A program made the position numbers and the translations under genes. A stretch of 64,000 nucleotides of DNA. Origin: Cordylochernes scorpioides. Lineage: Eukaryota > Arthropoda > Arachnida > Pseudoscorpiones > Chernetidae. The notes below the pieces were generated by a model that searched no databases, was not told the origin of the DNA, and saw only the letters and a list, made by a program, of their open reading frames with translations. Below, piece by piece: positions 10,270 to 21,040 of the stretch; the first letter of the stretch is position 1, and each line of letters begins with the position of its first letter. The stretch lies in NCBI GenBank assembly GCA_030710605.1, contig CP092880.1, positions 118 to 64,117 of the forward strand. The letters are read 5' to 3'.

Positions 10270-10517
10270 TGTGGCGAAGAAATATTTTATTATTTAATTT
10301 AATATTATTCAATGAAAATATTCAACAGATTATAAAAATATATATTACTCTGTATTTGTGAAATCATCTTTAAAATATTTCTTTGCTTGCTTGCTTAAGA
10401 TTCTCTAGCTGTAGATAATTGGGCTGACCTGTTAATAATTGTCGACTCGTCGCTGTGACGTCATCAATAAATACTTTTACATCTTAGGATATTTCAAGGC
10501 TTGATTTCTACGCTACA
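10270..10517 (+). repeat. 3' LTR of gag-only element
   Basis: Identical by eye to the 5' LTR over 248 bp and followed by the ATAT target duplication (10518-10521). Confidence 0.93.
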
Positions 10518-10731
10518 ATATATATATTTATATATATATATATTTTTTTAAAAAAGATGCATATATTGGATTTATAATGAATTTATTGTTCCAATATTTC
10601 GAGGGGCAACTCGCCTCTTTTTATCGAGGATGTTTGTGTTTTTCACTAAAGCATGCGTGCACGTGTACATCACTCTCGTTCTACAAGGCCAATGAAAGAA
10701 TTGTATCTTTGACTTAAATATTACATTCAGT
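10518..10731. other. AT-rich flank with Penelope-type terminal sequence
   Basis: It contains ATGCATATATTGGATTTATAATG... CCAATATTTCGAGG, similar in layout to the terminal sequence of the adjacent Penelope-like element (GGCATATATTGGATTTTATAAA ... CCAATATTTCGGC). It is probably the end of another Penelope-like copy. No coding sequence. Confidence 0.45.
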
Positions 10732-12260
10732 ATATATTAGATAATAAAAGGCATATATTGGATTTTATAAAATATTTATTTTGCCAATATTTCGGCTGTC
10801 TGAACGCCAACCGAAAATCAACACAGGTAATTATTTAAATTTCAATTCTTTTGGCCCAGTTCATCATAAAATCGCTGTGGTTAAATCTCTCTCCAAAAGA
10901 TTAGATACACATTGCTCGTCAAAAAATTAATGATATAGTGGAGAGAAATAGAATATTCAGTGAATTAAAAAACAACAATTACCCAAGCAAATTTATCGAA
11001 AAACATTTTTATAAACCAAAATCTCCACTTTTAAATAACACCCCTGTTCAACCAAAAAAGCTTTTCTGCTCCCTCCCCTACAGCTACGGCTCTGAACGCA
11101 TCGCCAGAGTCCTAAAGAGATACAACATCACAACCACCTATCAATCATCTTTAAATTTAAAAAAGGCCCTACGCCATCCAGACACTAAGCAAATCAACAA
11201 AATGGAAAACAAAATCAACGTAATTTACAAAATACCTTGTAACAATTGCCAAGCTAATTATATAGGGGGACCAGCAAACCACTTAAAGATCGTTTAAATC
11301 AACACAAATCAGGACTAAGGAATTACAACCCACTTTCTCCCCTTGTTGATCATGCACTAAAAAACAACCACACTCCGGATTTCGAAAATACAGCCATTTT
11401 ATACCAGAACATTAAAGAAAAACACTGCCGATTGTTCTTAGAAAGCTGGGCCTCTGTAGAAGACAAAGAAAGCATAAATAGGAAAATTGATTTACCAGAC
11501 ATCTACACACCATTTAGATCTTCTTATTTTTTTTTGTCTAATTATTTTAATTTCAATTAGTTAATTTTTTATTTTTTAATTGACTTATTATGTACTATTT
11601 TAAAAGGAGAGGTGCCGTTTTTTAAATTTCATAACTTTGCTTTTTTATTTTATTTGCTTTAATATCACTTTATATTTTGTTGTAATACCCGCGATTTCTT
11701 AAATTATATTTTCACACATTTGTAATTACCTGTAATTAATACATACCACTTGTTTAATTATTTTTACATTTATCGCTTCAAAACGCAAAAGTATTGATAC
11801 ATTAAATATATAACTTTTTACATGCAATAATTTAAACTTTTTAGTTCCCATTTTTTAATTTATTTTCTCATTTATTCATCCTAAATTGTTTTAACTTCCA
11901 TTTTAATGCATTTTTATAAAATATTTTTTACTTATTTATAAATCGATCTCCTAAATTTTGAAATTAATTTTTTAAATACCCACATTTTTAAAAACTTTTT
12001 ATAAGGTTCTTACAGTTTATTATTTAAATCATTTTAAATTTATTTTCAAATGTTTTAATATATACATATATTTTTACATTTATCTCTCTATGAGTTATTA
12101 ATGAATTATTTTTAAACACTTTTTACAATTTTTTAAATATAAGATAGAACTTTTTCCTTTTATATTTTAAGATATTTTACATTTTTGATTGCATTTTTTA
12201 TAATATTTTTTTCATGCACAAATTTCTCCCACCTACTCTGTATTTTAATTGATTTCAACT
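10732..12260 (+). mobile_element. Penelope-like element, 5'-truncated plus-strand copy
   Basis: The left terminal sequence (10740-10800: AATAAAAGGCATATATTGG...CCAATATTTCGGC) recurs in inverted orientation at 12331-12400, the terminal inverted arrangement typical of Penelope-like elements. The interior carries only the C-terminal part of the RT-GIY-YIG protein (10938-11570) and then a long AT-rich 3' region. It stands tail-to-tail with a minus-strand copy. Confidence 0.75.
10938..11570 (+). pseudogene. Penelope-like RT tail plus GIY-YIG endonuclease, frameshifted
   Basis: The frame from 10938 encodes the post-RT linker (LFCSLPYSYGSERIARVLKRY) and the start of the endonuclease, with the linked Cys pair and YIG motif (IPCNNCQANYIG). 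The frame shifts just after YIG at about 11265. The next frame continues with the family-typical basic stretch (KPLKDRLNQHKSGLRNY), CRLFLESWAS and INRKIDLPDIY. The RT catalytic part is missing. A dead, 5'-truncated copy. The GIY-YIG domain cuts target DNA in this family. Confidence 0.85.
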
Positions 12261-12264
12261 GTGA
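11571..12264. other. AT-rich 3' region of Penelope-like copy
   Basis: Low-complexity, very AT-rich non-coding sequence with many poly-T runs. No features beyond its position between the endonuclease stop and the terminal repeat. Confidence 0.6.
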
Positions 12265-12611
12265 TTTTATAACACTTTGCGGCGCTGAGTTTGTGTTTAC
12301 AAAAATGTAATGCCTCGATAAAGGTTGGCGTTCAGCCAGCCGAAATATTGGCAAAATAAATATTTTATAAAATCCAATATATGCCTTTTATTATCTAATG
12401 AATTAAATATGGATTGCTCTATTTTCAAAATTCAGTATATATATACAGCTAATAATTATATATAATATTACAGATAAATACCATTATTATTATTTTGTCT
12501 ACACATTGTGCTTGAAATAGAGATTTATATATAACAGTGTAACCGTAAATAATTGTGTGCATACATATTAATTTTAAATTAATGATAAAATTTTAAGGGA
12601 AATAAATGAGT
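12265..12611 (-). mobile_element. Penelope-like minus-strand copy A, 3' part (split by copia 1)
   Basis: This matches 21041-21388 almost base for base and continues, after the copia insertion, at 16922. It includes the terminal sequence GCCGAAATATTGGCAAAATAAATATTTTATAAAATCC. TGAGT at 12607-12611 is the target duplication of the copia element. Confidence 0.8.
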
Positions 12612-12820
12612 TGTTGTAAGATTTAGGTACTTACAGCTTGTAGAAAGGCATGAGGACGTTGAGGATTATATGATAATAATCTTTATTATCCATTTAGCAA
12701 GAAAAACAAAGTTATGATAGCGAACAGTTATTGTAATATAGAGAAGAAGGTAAACAAAACAGTTGTGATGATGATTAGTCCAGTGTGGCGCTAGCTGTCG
12801 TAGCATTCAGTTATCCAACA
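12612..12820 (-). repeat. 3' LTR of copia 1
   Basis: 209 bp, differing from the other LTR at one base near 12644 (AAAGG against GAAGG). Confidence 0.93.
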
Positions 12821-15800
12821 AATCCCCGGCATGAATGTGGAGACATCACGAGGTTGTAGCGTAACTTCTCAAATGTCGGCCTTGGTAGCGGCTTGGTCAG
12901 GATATCCGCCTTCATGTCGCCTGTCGGGCAGTAGATCATTTTTATCACTGTCTTCTTCTGAAGATCCTTCAGGTGATGAATCTTGGTTGCGATGTGCTTG
13001 GTTCTAGAAGACACTTTTTCGGATGAACATATCTTGAGACATGATTGATTGTCTTGGTGGAAGTAGATTGGAGCTTTCTGTTCCAGTTCGAGATCCTTTA
13101 GCAAGTCGAGAAGCCATAACAGTTCTTGTGAGGCTTCAGCTGCGGAGATTAGTTCCGCTTCGGTGGATGAGAGAGATACGCAACCTTGTTTCCCAGTCAT
13201 CCATGAGATGGGGTTTGAACCCAGTAGGAACAAGTTTCCGCTTAGTGATTTTCTGTCGGTGTTGTCGCTTGCCCATGTGGCATCACTGTATGCTTCCAGT
13301 GTGGGAGGTTTTTTGGTTGGATATGCGTAGCTCGAGTTCTATAGTGGTTTTTAGATATCTTACGATTATTTTTGCTGCATTCCAGTCACAATTTCTAGGA
13401 TTCTGGTTTCTGCTGCTGAGTATGCAGACTGGAGCTGCGATATCTGGTCTGGATACTACGCTTAGGTACAATAGTGAGCCTATCAGTTGTTGGTATTGGA
13501 CGTTGTTTGGTAGAAGTTTTTCATCAGATATACCGGGATATCCGCTTTCCATGGGAGTGAAAGTAGGTTTCGCTTCTTGGAGGTTGTACCTTTCAACTAA
13601 TTCTTGGATTTTACTCTTTTGGCTCAGAAGGAGTTCACCTTCTCTGTTCCTTGAGATTTCAATGCCAATGAATTGAGTAGGGTCTCCAAGGTTCTTTATT
13701 TCGAATTCTTTTTCGAGAGTTTTTACAGTGTTTTGGATGATTATCTCGGAATCGCTTGCGAGGAGCATGTCATCCACATATAGAATCAAGTAGATGGAAT
13801 GGTTTTCTTCATTCTTGGTGAATAGGCATGGGTCTACAAAGCTCTGTTTGAAGTTATTTTTAATTAGAGTGCTTGCAATTTTTGTGTTCCAAGATCTTCC
13901 AGCTTGTTTTAGACCGTAAATTGCCTTCTTTAGTTTGCAGACTTTGTTTGTTTGTTTTGTATGGAGTCCTTCTGGGAGTTCCATGTAGAGTTCTTTATCT
14001 AGGTCGCCGTGTAGGAACGCTGTCTTGACATCGAGGTGGTTCACTTGCATCCCTTTGTAGACTGATGCAGCTAGGAAGGCTCTAATTGTAGAATGCTTCA
14101 CAATTGGTGCAAAGGTTTCTTCGTTCATTGCTTGTAGCCATTTTTCTCTTTCTATTTTTGGTAATTGTAGGACTTCCGAGTAGCTGGTGGGTGTCTGAAT
14201 GTCTTGAGCTTCAGTTTTGTACAGCACGTAGTCATTTCTTATGGGAGGTATTCCCTTTGTTGGTCTCGTGGATCTTCATTGTGTGACCACTTGTGTTCCT
14301 GTGCTTGTACTGGGTTGAAGGTACTCCTCGGTTTCTGAGTCCTCAAGGTTTTCGGGTTGTGTTCCTGGTTCCTGACTTTCCTCTGCATTACCAATATGAT
14401 TGGAGGAAGTTAGATCTGTACTTAGTACTTGTGGTGAAGTTGTTTTTGTGGAAGCGAGGTGAAACCCATTTTCTTTTTCTATAAATTTTACGGATCTGCT
14501 GATTGTGATGTTGTCTGTGTCGTGCAGGATTCTGTATCCTTTGCTTCGATCATCGTATCCAAGAAAGATCCCTTCGATAACTTTGCTATCCAACTTGTTT
14601 CTTTTTATCTTGGGAATATAGGCGAAGGCTTTACATCCGAATCTTTTTAGATGCTTCAGACTGGGCTTCCTGTTGGTCCATAGTTCAAAAGGAGTCTTGT
14701 CTGTAGCTTTCGAGGGTATTCGGTTGTGTAGGTAATTAGCTGTGGTAACCGCTTCCGCCCATAGAGACTGTGGGAGTCCTGAGTCAAACAGCATGCATCT
14801 TGTCATCTCCATTAGTGATCGATTTTTCCTTTCTGCTACTCCGTTCTGGGCTGGTGAGTAGGGGACTGTTAGCTGATGTTTGATTCCGCTTTGGTTCAGG
14901 AAATCTTCGACTTGTCGGTTTACGTACTCACGACCGTTGTCTGTCCGTATGGTTTGGATATGTTTTCCAAATTCCGTGTGTGCTGAGATGACGTAGTCTT
15001 TTATTTTTTCATAGGCTTCGTCTTTTCCTTTCAGGAGGTAGGTCTTCGTGTATCTGCTGTAGTCATCAGTGAAGGTGATGAAGTATCTCTTACCGCTGAG
15101 AGAGTTAGTTGGTAATGGACCGCAGATATCACTGTGGACAAGTTGAAGCGTTTCAGTTGCTCTGTACTCTGTCTTCTTTGGAAATGGGGTTTCGGTGAGT
15201 TTACCTTGAATGCACTGAACGCAGTCTGTGCTGTGCGAACAGTTATTTAGACTTAGTCCTCTTGCTAGGTTCTCATTTCGAATCTTCTTAATTGATTCTA
15301 TATTTCTGTGTCCTAGTCTGTCGTGCCAGAGCATGAGGCAATTTTTGTTCTTGCAGTGGTTTTGTTTTGCAACATTTGCTTTGAATGTGCGAGTTTGGGG
15401 GTTGTCATCCAGGTGGAGTCGGTACATTCCATTGTCAAGTATACTGTTCGCGAGGGCTGTGTTGTCTCTTTCGATGGTACACCAATCTCTGTTGAACGTT
15501 ACTTTACATCCGTTGGAGGTGGCCGCACTCACTGACAGAAGGTTGTCTGTTAGTTCCGGGATGTAGAGAACTTTTGTGAGAAGTAAGGTGTCAGTCTTTC
15601 CTTGGGGTGTGATGACTTTGATTTCTCCTTGTCCTATCCCTTTGACCTGCAGCTTATTGCCATTAGCAACCACAACATTTTGTGTTTGTTCTCTGTTAAG
15701 TGCAGTGAAGAAGCTTTCGTCGTACGCCATATGAGATGTGGCTCCAGAGTCGATGAACCAGTTGTGTACACTTGCTTCTCGTTGAGTGCAATTGAGAGCT

Positions 15801-16638
15801 TTTGGGTTAGGTCCTTTTGTTGTTCTCTGATTTGTTGATTGTTCTTGGGTGACACTCGACTGATTTGTGTACTTTGGTACGTTTCCTCTTCTGAAGTTTT
15901 CATATTTGTACTCTTTGTTGCTGTTGTTTCGCTTTTGATAGTGCCAACATTCTTCTTTGGAGTGGTTTGGTTTGTGGCAGAAAGAACAGAATTTCTTCTC
16001 TTTTTCTCTTCTTTGGCTTGAAGCTCCGTGGAGGCTTTTTAAGGCTTTTGATGCGGTGCTTTCGTCTTTCGAGCTTTCTACTCTGCGTGTGTGTTCATCA
16101 AGGAGTTTGTTCTTGGTAAATTCAAGCGTTAGCTCGTCATCAGGCCTTGATTCCAACATCGTGATGAGATTGGAGTAGCTCTTTGGAAGCGAGCAAAGCA
16201 GTATAGCCGTGATGTGAGAGTCCTTTAGTGTTTCGCCAATGGTTCGCAGTTTGTCAACTAGTTCCATCATGGTAGTGATGTGCTGCTGCATGTCTTTGTC
16301 TTCTTCGAGTTTTAAGCTGTATAGCTTCCTTAGCAAATAAATTTTTCCTGAGAGTGTTTTTCTTTCATAGATATTTTTAAGAGTGTCCCAGGTAGCTTTG
16401 GCTGTTAGTAGGTTTTTGACATGCACTATTTGTGAGTCGGCGATGCTTAGATTAATGATAGCTCTAGCTTTTGAGTCTTTCTTTTTCCATTCGACTTTAG
16501 GTTCATCTGGAATATTTTCGGTGACAACTTCCCAAAGATCTTCCTTTTGCAAGAGCATTTCAATTTGAAAGACCATAGTGAGTAGTTATAGCCGTCGAGC
16601 TTATCTAGGGTTACATCGTGGCTCGGGAGTGACGCCAT
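12808..16638 (-). pseudogene. copia 1 Gag-Pol polyprotein, broken
   Basis: The start is ATG at 16638 (MASLPSHDVTLDKLDGYN). The frame shifts near 16570 (a T run); the main frame then runs 16576-14276. Domains in order: copia gag; CCHC knuckle (CSFCHKPNHSKEEC); protease with DSGATSHM; integrase zinc region (HDRLGH...CVQC) and core with D (HSDICGPL), D (RTDNGREY) and E (NGVAERKNR). A TGA at 14276, probably from a C-to-T change, splits it. RT resumes with QAMNEE fused straight to TFAPIV, so ~75 residues of RT fingers are missing. KTAFLHGDL and YVDDMLL remain. A shift at the A6 run 13309-13314 precedes RNase H (SSTEAELISAAEAS; C-terminal ILTKPL). Confidence 0.92.
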
Positions 16639-16712
16639 TTTTGCTAAGCCTTTTTTTCTTTGTCTTAACTCGTTATTTGAATTTCATGCAATATTCAGTC
16701 TCATAATCTAAT

Positions 16713-16921
16713 TGTTGTAAGATTTAGGTACTTACAGCTTGTAGGAAGGCATGAGGACGTTGAGGATTATATGATAATAATCTTTATTATCCATTTAGCA
16801 AGAAAAACAAAGTTATGATAGCGAACAGTTATTGTAATATAGAGAAGAAGGTAAACAAAACAGTTGTGATGATGATTAGTCCAGTGTGGCGCTAGCTGTC
16901 GTAGCATTCAGTTATCCAACA
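16713..16921 (-). repeat. 5' LTR of copia 1
   Basis: 209 bp. Directly adjoining TGAGT at 16922-16926 is the second target duplication. Confidence 0.93.
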
Positions 16922-17346
16922 TGAGTAAATTAAAAGTATATACATAGTTATTTACAATCAATTAGGATATGAATTCTTTATAAATTTCTGGAAAATAAAT
17001 ATTTCTGTTTATACTGTGTTTATCTTCGGCAGAAGCCCAACTTTCTAAAAACAGTCTACAATGCTTTTCTGTAATATTTTTGTATATAATTGATGCTTGT
17101 TTGAAATCAGGTATATGGCTATTATTTAGGGAGTGGTCAACTAGGAGGGATAATAGTTTGTAGTTTTTTAAAGCTGCTTTATGTTGATTAATACAATCTT
17201 TAAATGATTTACCTGTTTCTCCAATGTATGTAGCTTGACATGTTTGGCAGGGAATTTTGTAAATTACATTGGTTGTATTTTCTTGGTTTGAAATATTTTT
17301 TGTATCTGAGTGGCGTAAGATTTGTTGTAGATTTTGTGTCGGGTCT
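16922..17346 (-). pseudogene. Penelope-like copy A: GIY-YIG endonuclease fragment
   Basis: Translating the minus strand gives QTCQATYIGETGKSFKDC, the GIY-YIG start, then ITEKHCRLFLESWAS near the C-terminus. It has no RT and no start. The same sequence is at 21385-21802. At 17346 it joins the truncated copia 2 pol mid-codon region, so the copy is 5'-truncated or was cut by a rearrangement. Confidence 0.82.
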
Positions 17347-20300
17347 GGTGTTAACAGCTAGAAACATTAGCATTCCAAGGGCTTCCTGGTAAGTGTGCTG
17401 TTCACAATTGTCATCTTCAATATGATTGTCCAAATTGATTTCTTTGGAACCTGGTGTTGGAACTTCCTTACAATTTTCCATTCTATATTTCTGCAATATT
17501 TGTTGTACATAATGGCTTTGCTGTAGCGAAATTCCCTCCTTGTCTTGTATGATCTTGATTCCCAAAAACATGCCTTTATTTCCAGGTGATGTCTCAATTT
17601 ATTGATGAATCTGTTCGAGGTGTCTTCAGAATCTGAGACAGTGATAAAGTCATCAACATATATCCCTACATAGAAGTATTTGTCTTCATTCTTCCATTTG
17701 AATACGCAAGGATCAGATTTAAGTTTTTCCAGTCCACAGTCATGAAGTACTTGACTGAATTTCTCGTACCACGATCTTCCGGATTGGGGTAGACCGTAAA
17801 TACTTTTGTTGAGTTTGCAAACTTTGTTTCTGTCTTGGGCAAATCCAGCAGGTTGTTCCATGAATATTGTGTTTTCAATGTTTCCATTTAGATAGGCTGC
17901 TTTCACATCAAATAGTTTGATGACTGAATCTTTTGTTGCTGCCATTGACAAAATAGTCCTGAGGGTGGCATTTTTAATTACAGGGCTGAAACTTTCGTTG
18001 TAATCTCTTCCTGGGATTTGGTTGTATCCCATTGCAACAAGTCTAGCTTTGTAAGTTTTGTTTTCTTGGTCTTTAGATATTTTGAACACCCATTTACTTT
18101 TGACAACTTTAGCGTTTACAGGTCTAGGTACCAGTTCCCATACTTGATGCGAGTACATGTTCTGTATTTCCTCAAGCATTGCGTTCTCCCAATGTTTCTT
18201 GTCTTCGCATGCGATGGCTTCTTCATAGTCTTTCGGAATGGTTTCATTCGCAGTAGCCAGAACGTAGTCATCGAATCTTTTAGGTATTGTTCGAGTTCTT
18301 TGTGGTCTGTCTGAACCACTTGACTCTGTCTGTCTGTTGATCATGGTATCTGATGCTGGCTCTTCAATATCAACATCTGATAGAACATGATTGTTCAGTT
18401 GTTCATCCTCCTGAATGAAGAAATATGTGTCAGTGTCCGTATTATTATCATTTTGTTTTTCTTCCGAGATGACATTATTGTTCTCTCTGAAGTGAATGTC
18501 TGCGGTTTCAAGAATGACTCTCGCTGTGATATCAAATACTCGATAAGCTCTTCTGCATCTTGAATAGCCTACAAATATTCCTCTCTTAGATTTAGCTTCT
18601 AGTTTGTGTCTTTGATGATCTCGAGTTTATAGAAGACTTCACAACCAAATCTCATGATGTGAGAGACAGATGGCTTTTTACCTTTCCATTTTCCATAGGG
18701 GTAGTGTCTGGGTCATTGGTTGTGGGAGTTAGATTGTACAGATATGCAGCTGTATTCACAGCTTCTGCCCAGAAGTGTAGGGGGTAATTGGGAGTCTGCC
18801 AGAAGTGTTCGGCCTTTGTCTAATAGTGTTCTGTTAGCTCTTTCAACTCTCCCATTGCTTCTTGGGGTGTATGGTGTAGTTAGTTCATGTTTAATTCCTT
18901 TGGATTCTATGAAGGTTTCAAGGTTTTTATTGATAAATTCTGTTCCGTTATCTGTTCTAAGTCGTTTTAGTTTTGAGTTTAGCTCCTTTTCTCTCTTTAC
19001 AATAAACTTCTTCAAACTTCTGCTGCTGAGAGTTTATCTTTGAGAAATTCTACAAATATTCTCCTAGAAAATCCATCTACGATGGTCAAGAAATATTTAC
19101 TTCCGCCCAAGGAGTTTATTCTCATTGGACTACAGAGATCGACATAAATGGCTTCAAAGGGGTAGCTTTCCTGATTGCCATCTGTGTGAACATAGGGTAC
19201 TTTGGTCATTTTTCCCAATGAGCAAGCATCACATTGATCAAGGGTACCATTTATAGAGTCCAAGCCTTTTAGAAGATTGTTCTTCAAAATCAGGTCTAAT
19301 TTGTTGTCACTAGGATGTCCTAACCTTCTGTGCCATGCAGTCCTAGAATTGTCCTTTGAAATCAAGCAATGTTCATTTGGAACATGAGTTGTTTCAGGTA
19401 AACGTGATAGGTTCAATGTGTACATGTTACCATCAAAGTTTCCTGTTCCTATTAGCTTGTCATCAGAAGAGTATATGTATGCTCCTTCAGAATTCAAAAG
19501 AACAGAGTTCCCTCTTCTTACTACGCTTGGGATGGACATTAGATTTCCTTTCAGGTGTGGTACATGGAGGACATTATGCAGGGTTACAGCGTTGTTAAGT
19601 TTGTCCTTACCTTGTACAGTAGCTTGGATTAATCCCGATGAGGTAGATTCGATGTGCCTCCCTTCTTCTGCCACTTGTATGCTTCTTCTCTCCTCCGTCT
19701 TGTGCTCGATCCAATCACCATGGGAAGTCATGTGGCTTGTGCACGCAGAATCAATTATCCACACGTCCTGAGTTGTCGGGCGTTCCTCCCTTGTGCTTGC
19801 ATGTAGTGCGTATTCTGAAGTGGAGTCTCTTCGTTGGGATGGTTCCTCCGTTCGTTCTTGGATTGCTGACCTGGCTGTGTCTTTGTTTTGTTTTGGTCCT
19901 TTATGGTAGTTCCTTGTACTGGCCATGTTATTTTTGTTTGTTGTATTCTTTTGATTTCCTTTGTTGTCAGGGTTGAACCAACAGTCTTTCTTGAAATGTC
20001 CTTTTCTTTTGCAAATGAAGCATGATTTTTCTTTGAATTGGTTGCCTGATGATCTGAAAGCATTTTCAGGATTTTTGCTTCTGTCCTGTCTTTTCTTCTC
20101 GAAATCCAGTAGAGTTTGTCTCAAGTCTGGTAAGGAGATTTCTCTGTTTATTGACAGTGCTGCTGCGATCGTGTCAAAGTTAGGTGTGAGTCCTTCAACA
20201 ATGTATCGTACAAGTTCTCTTTCTGTTACAGTCTTTCCTAGCTGGGTGATCTCTTGTGCCAATTTCTGTGCTCGTACAATATACATGTTGACATTTTCAT

Positions 20301-20652
20301 TTGGGTTCAATTTTAGTCTGGCTAGATCCAACATTAGGTCTATCCTTTTATTTTCTAGAGATCCTTCAAACCTTTTCTTTATGTCGTACCAAATTCTTTT
20401 GGCTCTTTTATCGCCTCGAAAGATGATTGTTAAGTCATCCGAAAGTGACAATATTATTAGGCTGTATGCTTCCCGATTCTTTTTCTTCCAAATATCATAT
20501 TCTAGTTTATTTTTTGTAAAGTCTGGCTCGTCATTAACAATTACGTCCTCGAAGATATCTTTTGAATCTAGAATTGCTTCCATTTTCATGGACCACGTGG
20601 TATAGTTATTTTCTGTTAACTGTTCAATTTTTGCTAAGTTATGTGTATCCAT
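17347..20652 (-). pseudogene. copia 2 Gag-Pol polyprotein, broken
   Basis: ATG at 20652. Gag (~1-200: ENNYTTWSMKMEAIL, FEGSLENKRIDLM), CCHC knuckle CFICKRKGHFKKDC, protease with DSACTSHM (Cys replacing the usual Gly after DSA/DSG), integrase HRRLGH...CDACSLGK and core D (YVDLCSPM). It shifts frame at ~19013, then D (RTDNGTEF) and E (RVERANRT, where most family members have VAERANRT). The linker 18345-18712 has stops and shifts. RT 17367-18344 has KSKWVFKIS, LFDVKAAYLNG and YVDDFI; it then shifts near 17575 to MFLGIKIIQDKEG and ends at the junction. No RNase H. Confidence 0.9.
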
Positions 20653-20775
20653 TTTTATTCAATATTTATTTTCTAAATTGGCGGTTAGTCCAATTATTTA
20701 TTTTCTTTATGATTTAAATGGATCAATTGGCGGTTAGTCCAATTCGCGCGCCCAAACAACGCACTGCTACCAAAT
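20653..20775 (-). promoter_or_regulatory. Leader and primer-binding site of copia 2
   Basis: On the minus strand, just after the LTR, TGGTAGCAGTGCG resembles the initiator-Met tRNA 3' complement (TGGTAGCAGAG...) that many copia elements use. A direct repeat of TTGGCGGTTAGTCCAATT lies in the leader (20677-20694 and 20723-20742). Confidence 0.55.
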
Positions 20776-21040
20776 TGATATAGGCTTAGCAAAATACGGT
20801 TATTCTTTTTGAGGATTTCTGGTTGTTTTGTTTGTACTCACGTATGTTGTAGTTACGAGGACATCCCTTCTGATAAAAACAAATATATATTTATTTAAGG
20901 AACGACTTGTTCCATTACATATATTGTTAAGACAAGTTAGCGGTAAACAATAACAGCAAGGTTGAAGGTAGAAGTTGGAAGTAGTGACGTCATAGTGTGA
21001 CGTAGCATCGATGATGATTAAAGTCAAAGTTTGCGTAACA
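20776..21040 (-). repeat. 5' LTR of copia 2 (single copy)
   Basis: Limits are inferred from the TG (minus strand TGTTACGC at 21040) and CA ends and the adjacent primer-binding site. Only one LTR is present, so the limits cannot be confirmed by alignment. Confidence 0.6.

Larger units (their letters stand above)
8526..10517 (+). mobile_element. Gag-only LTR retrotransposon (TR-GAG type)
   Basis: Two 248-bp LTRs (8526-8773, 10270-10517), TG...CA, identical by eye and flanked by 4-bp ATAT duplications. The interior is only 1.5 kb: one gag frame, about 250 bp of non-coding sequence and a polypurine tract (AGGAGGAGG) before the 3' LTR. No protease, RT, RNase H or integrase is present, so it must be mobilised by a partner gypsy-type element. 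Small size, a single gag and identical LTRs fit a recent non-autonomous insertion. A solo LTR of the same family is at 42093-42343. Confidence 0.92.
12612..16921 (-). mobile_element. Ty1/copia element 1, full length but defective
   Basis: Two 209-bp LTRs (12612-12820 and 16713-16921), TGTTG...CCAACA, with one difference by eye, flanked by 5-bp TGAGT duplications; the Penelope sequence is continuous across the insertion. A polypurine tract GCCGGGGATT (minus strand) lies next to the 3' LTR. Gag-PR-IN-RT-RNaseH order is copia. Defects: a frameshift near 16570, a stop at 14276, an in-frame deletion in RT and a frameshift in an A6 run near 13309. Confidence 0.95.
17347..21040 (-). mobile_element. 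Ty1/copia element 2, 3'-truncated
   Basis: Only one LTR (20776-21040, at the 5' end on the minus strand) is present. Pol stops at RT/RNase H (LAVNTRPD) where Penelope sequence starts. The missing 3' third and 3' LTR, with Penelope sequence on both sides, indicate deletion or recombination after insertion. Unrelated in sequence to copia 1. Confidence 0.85.
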
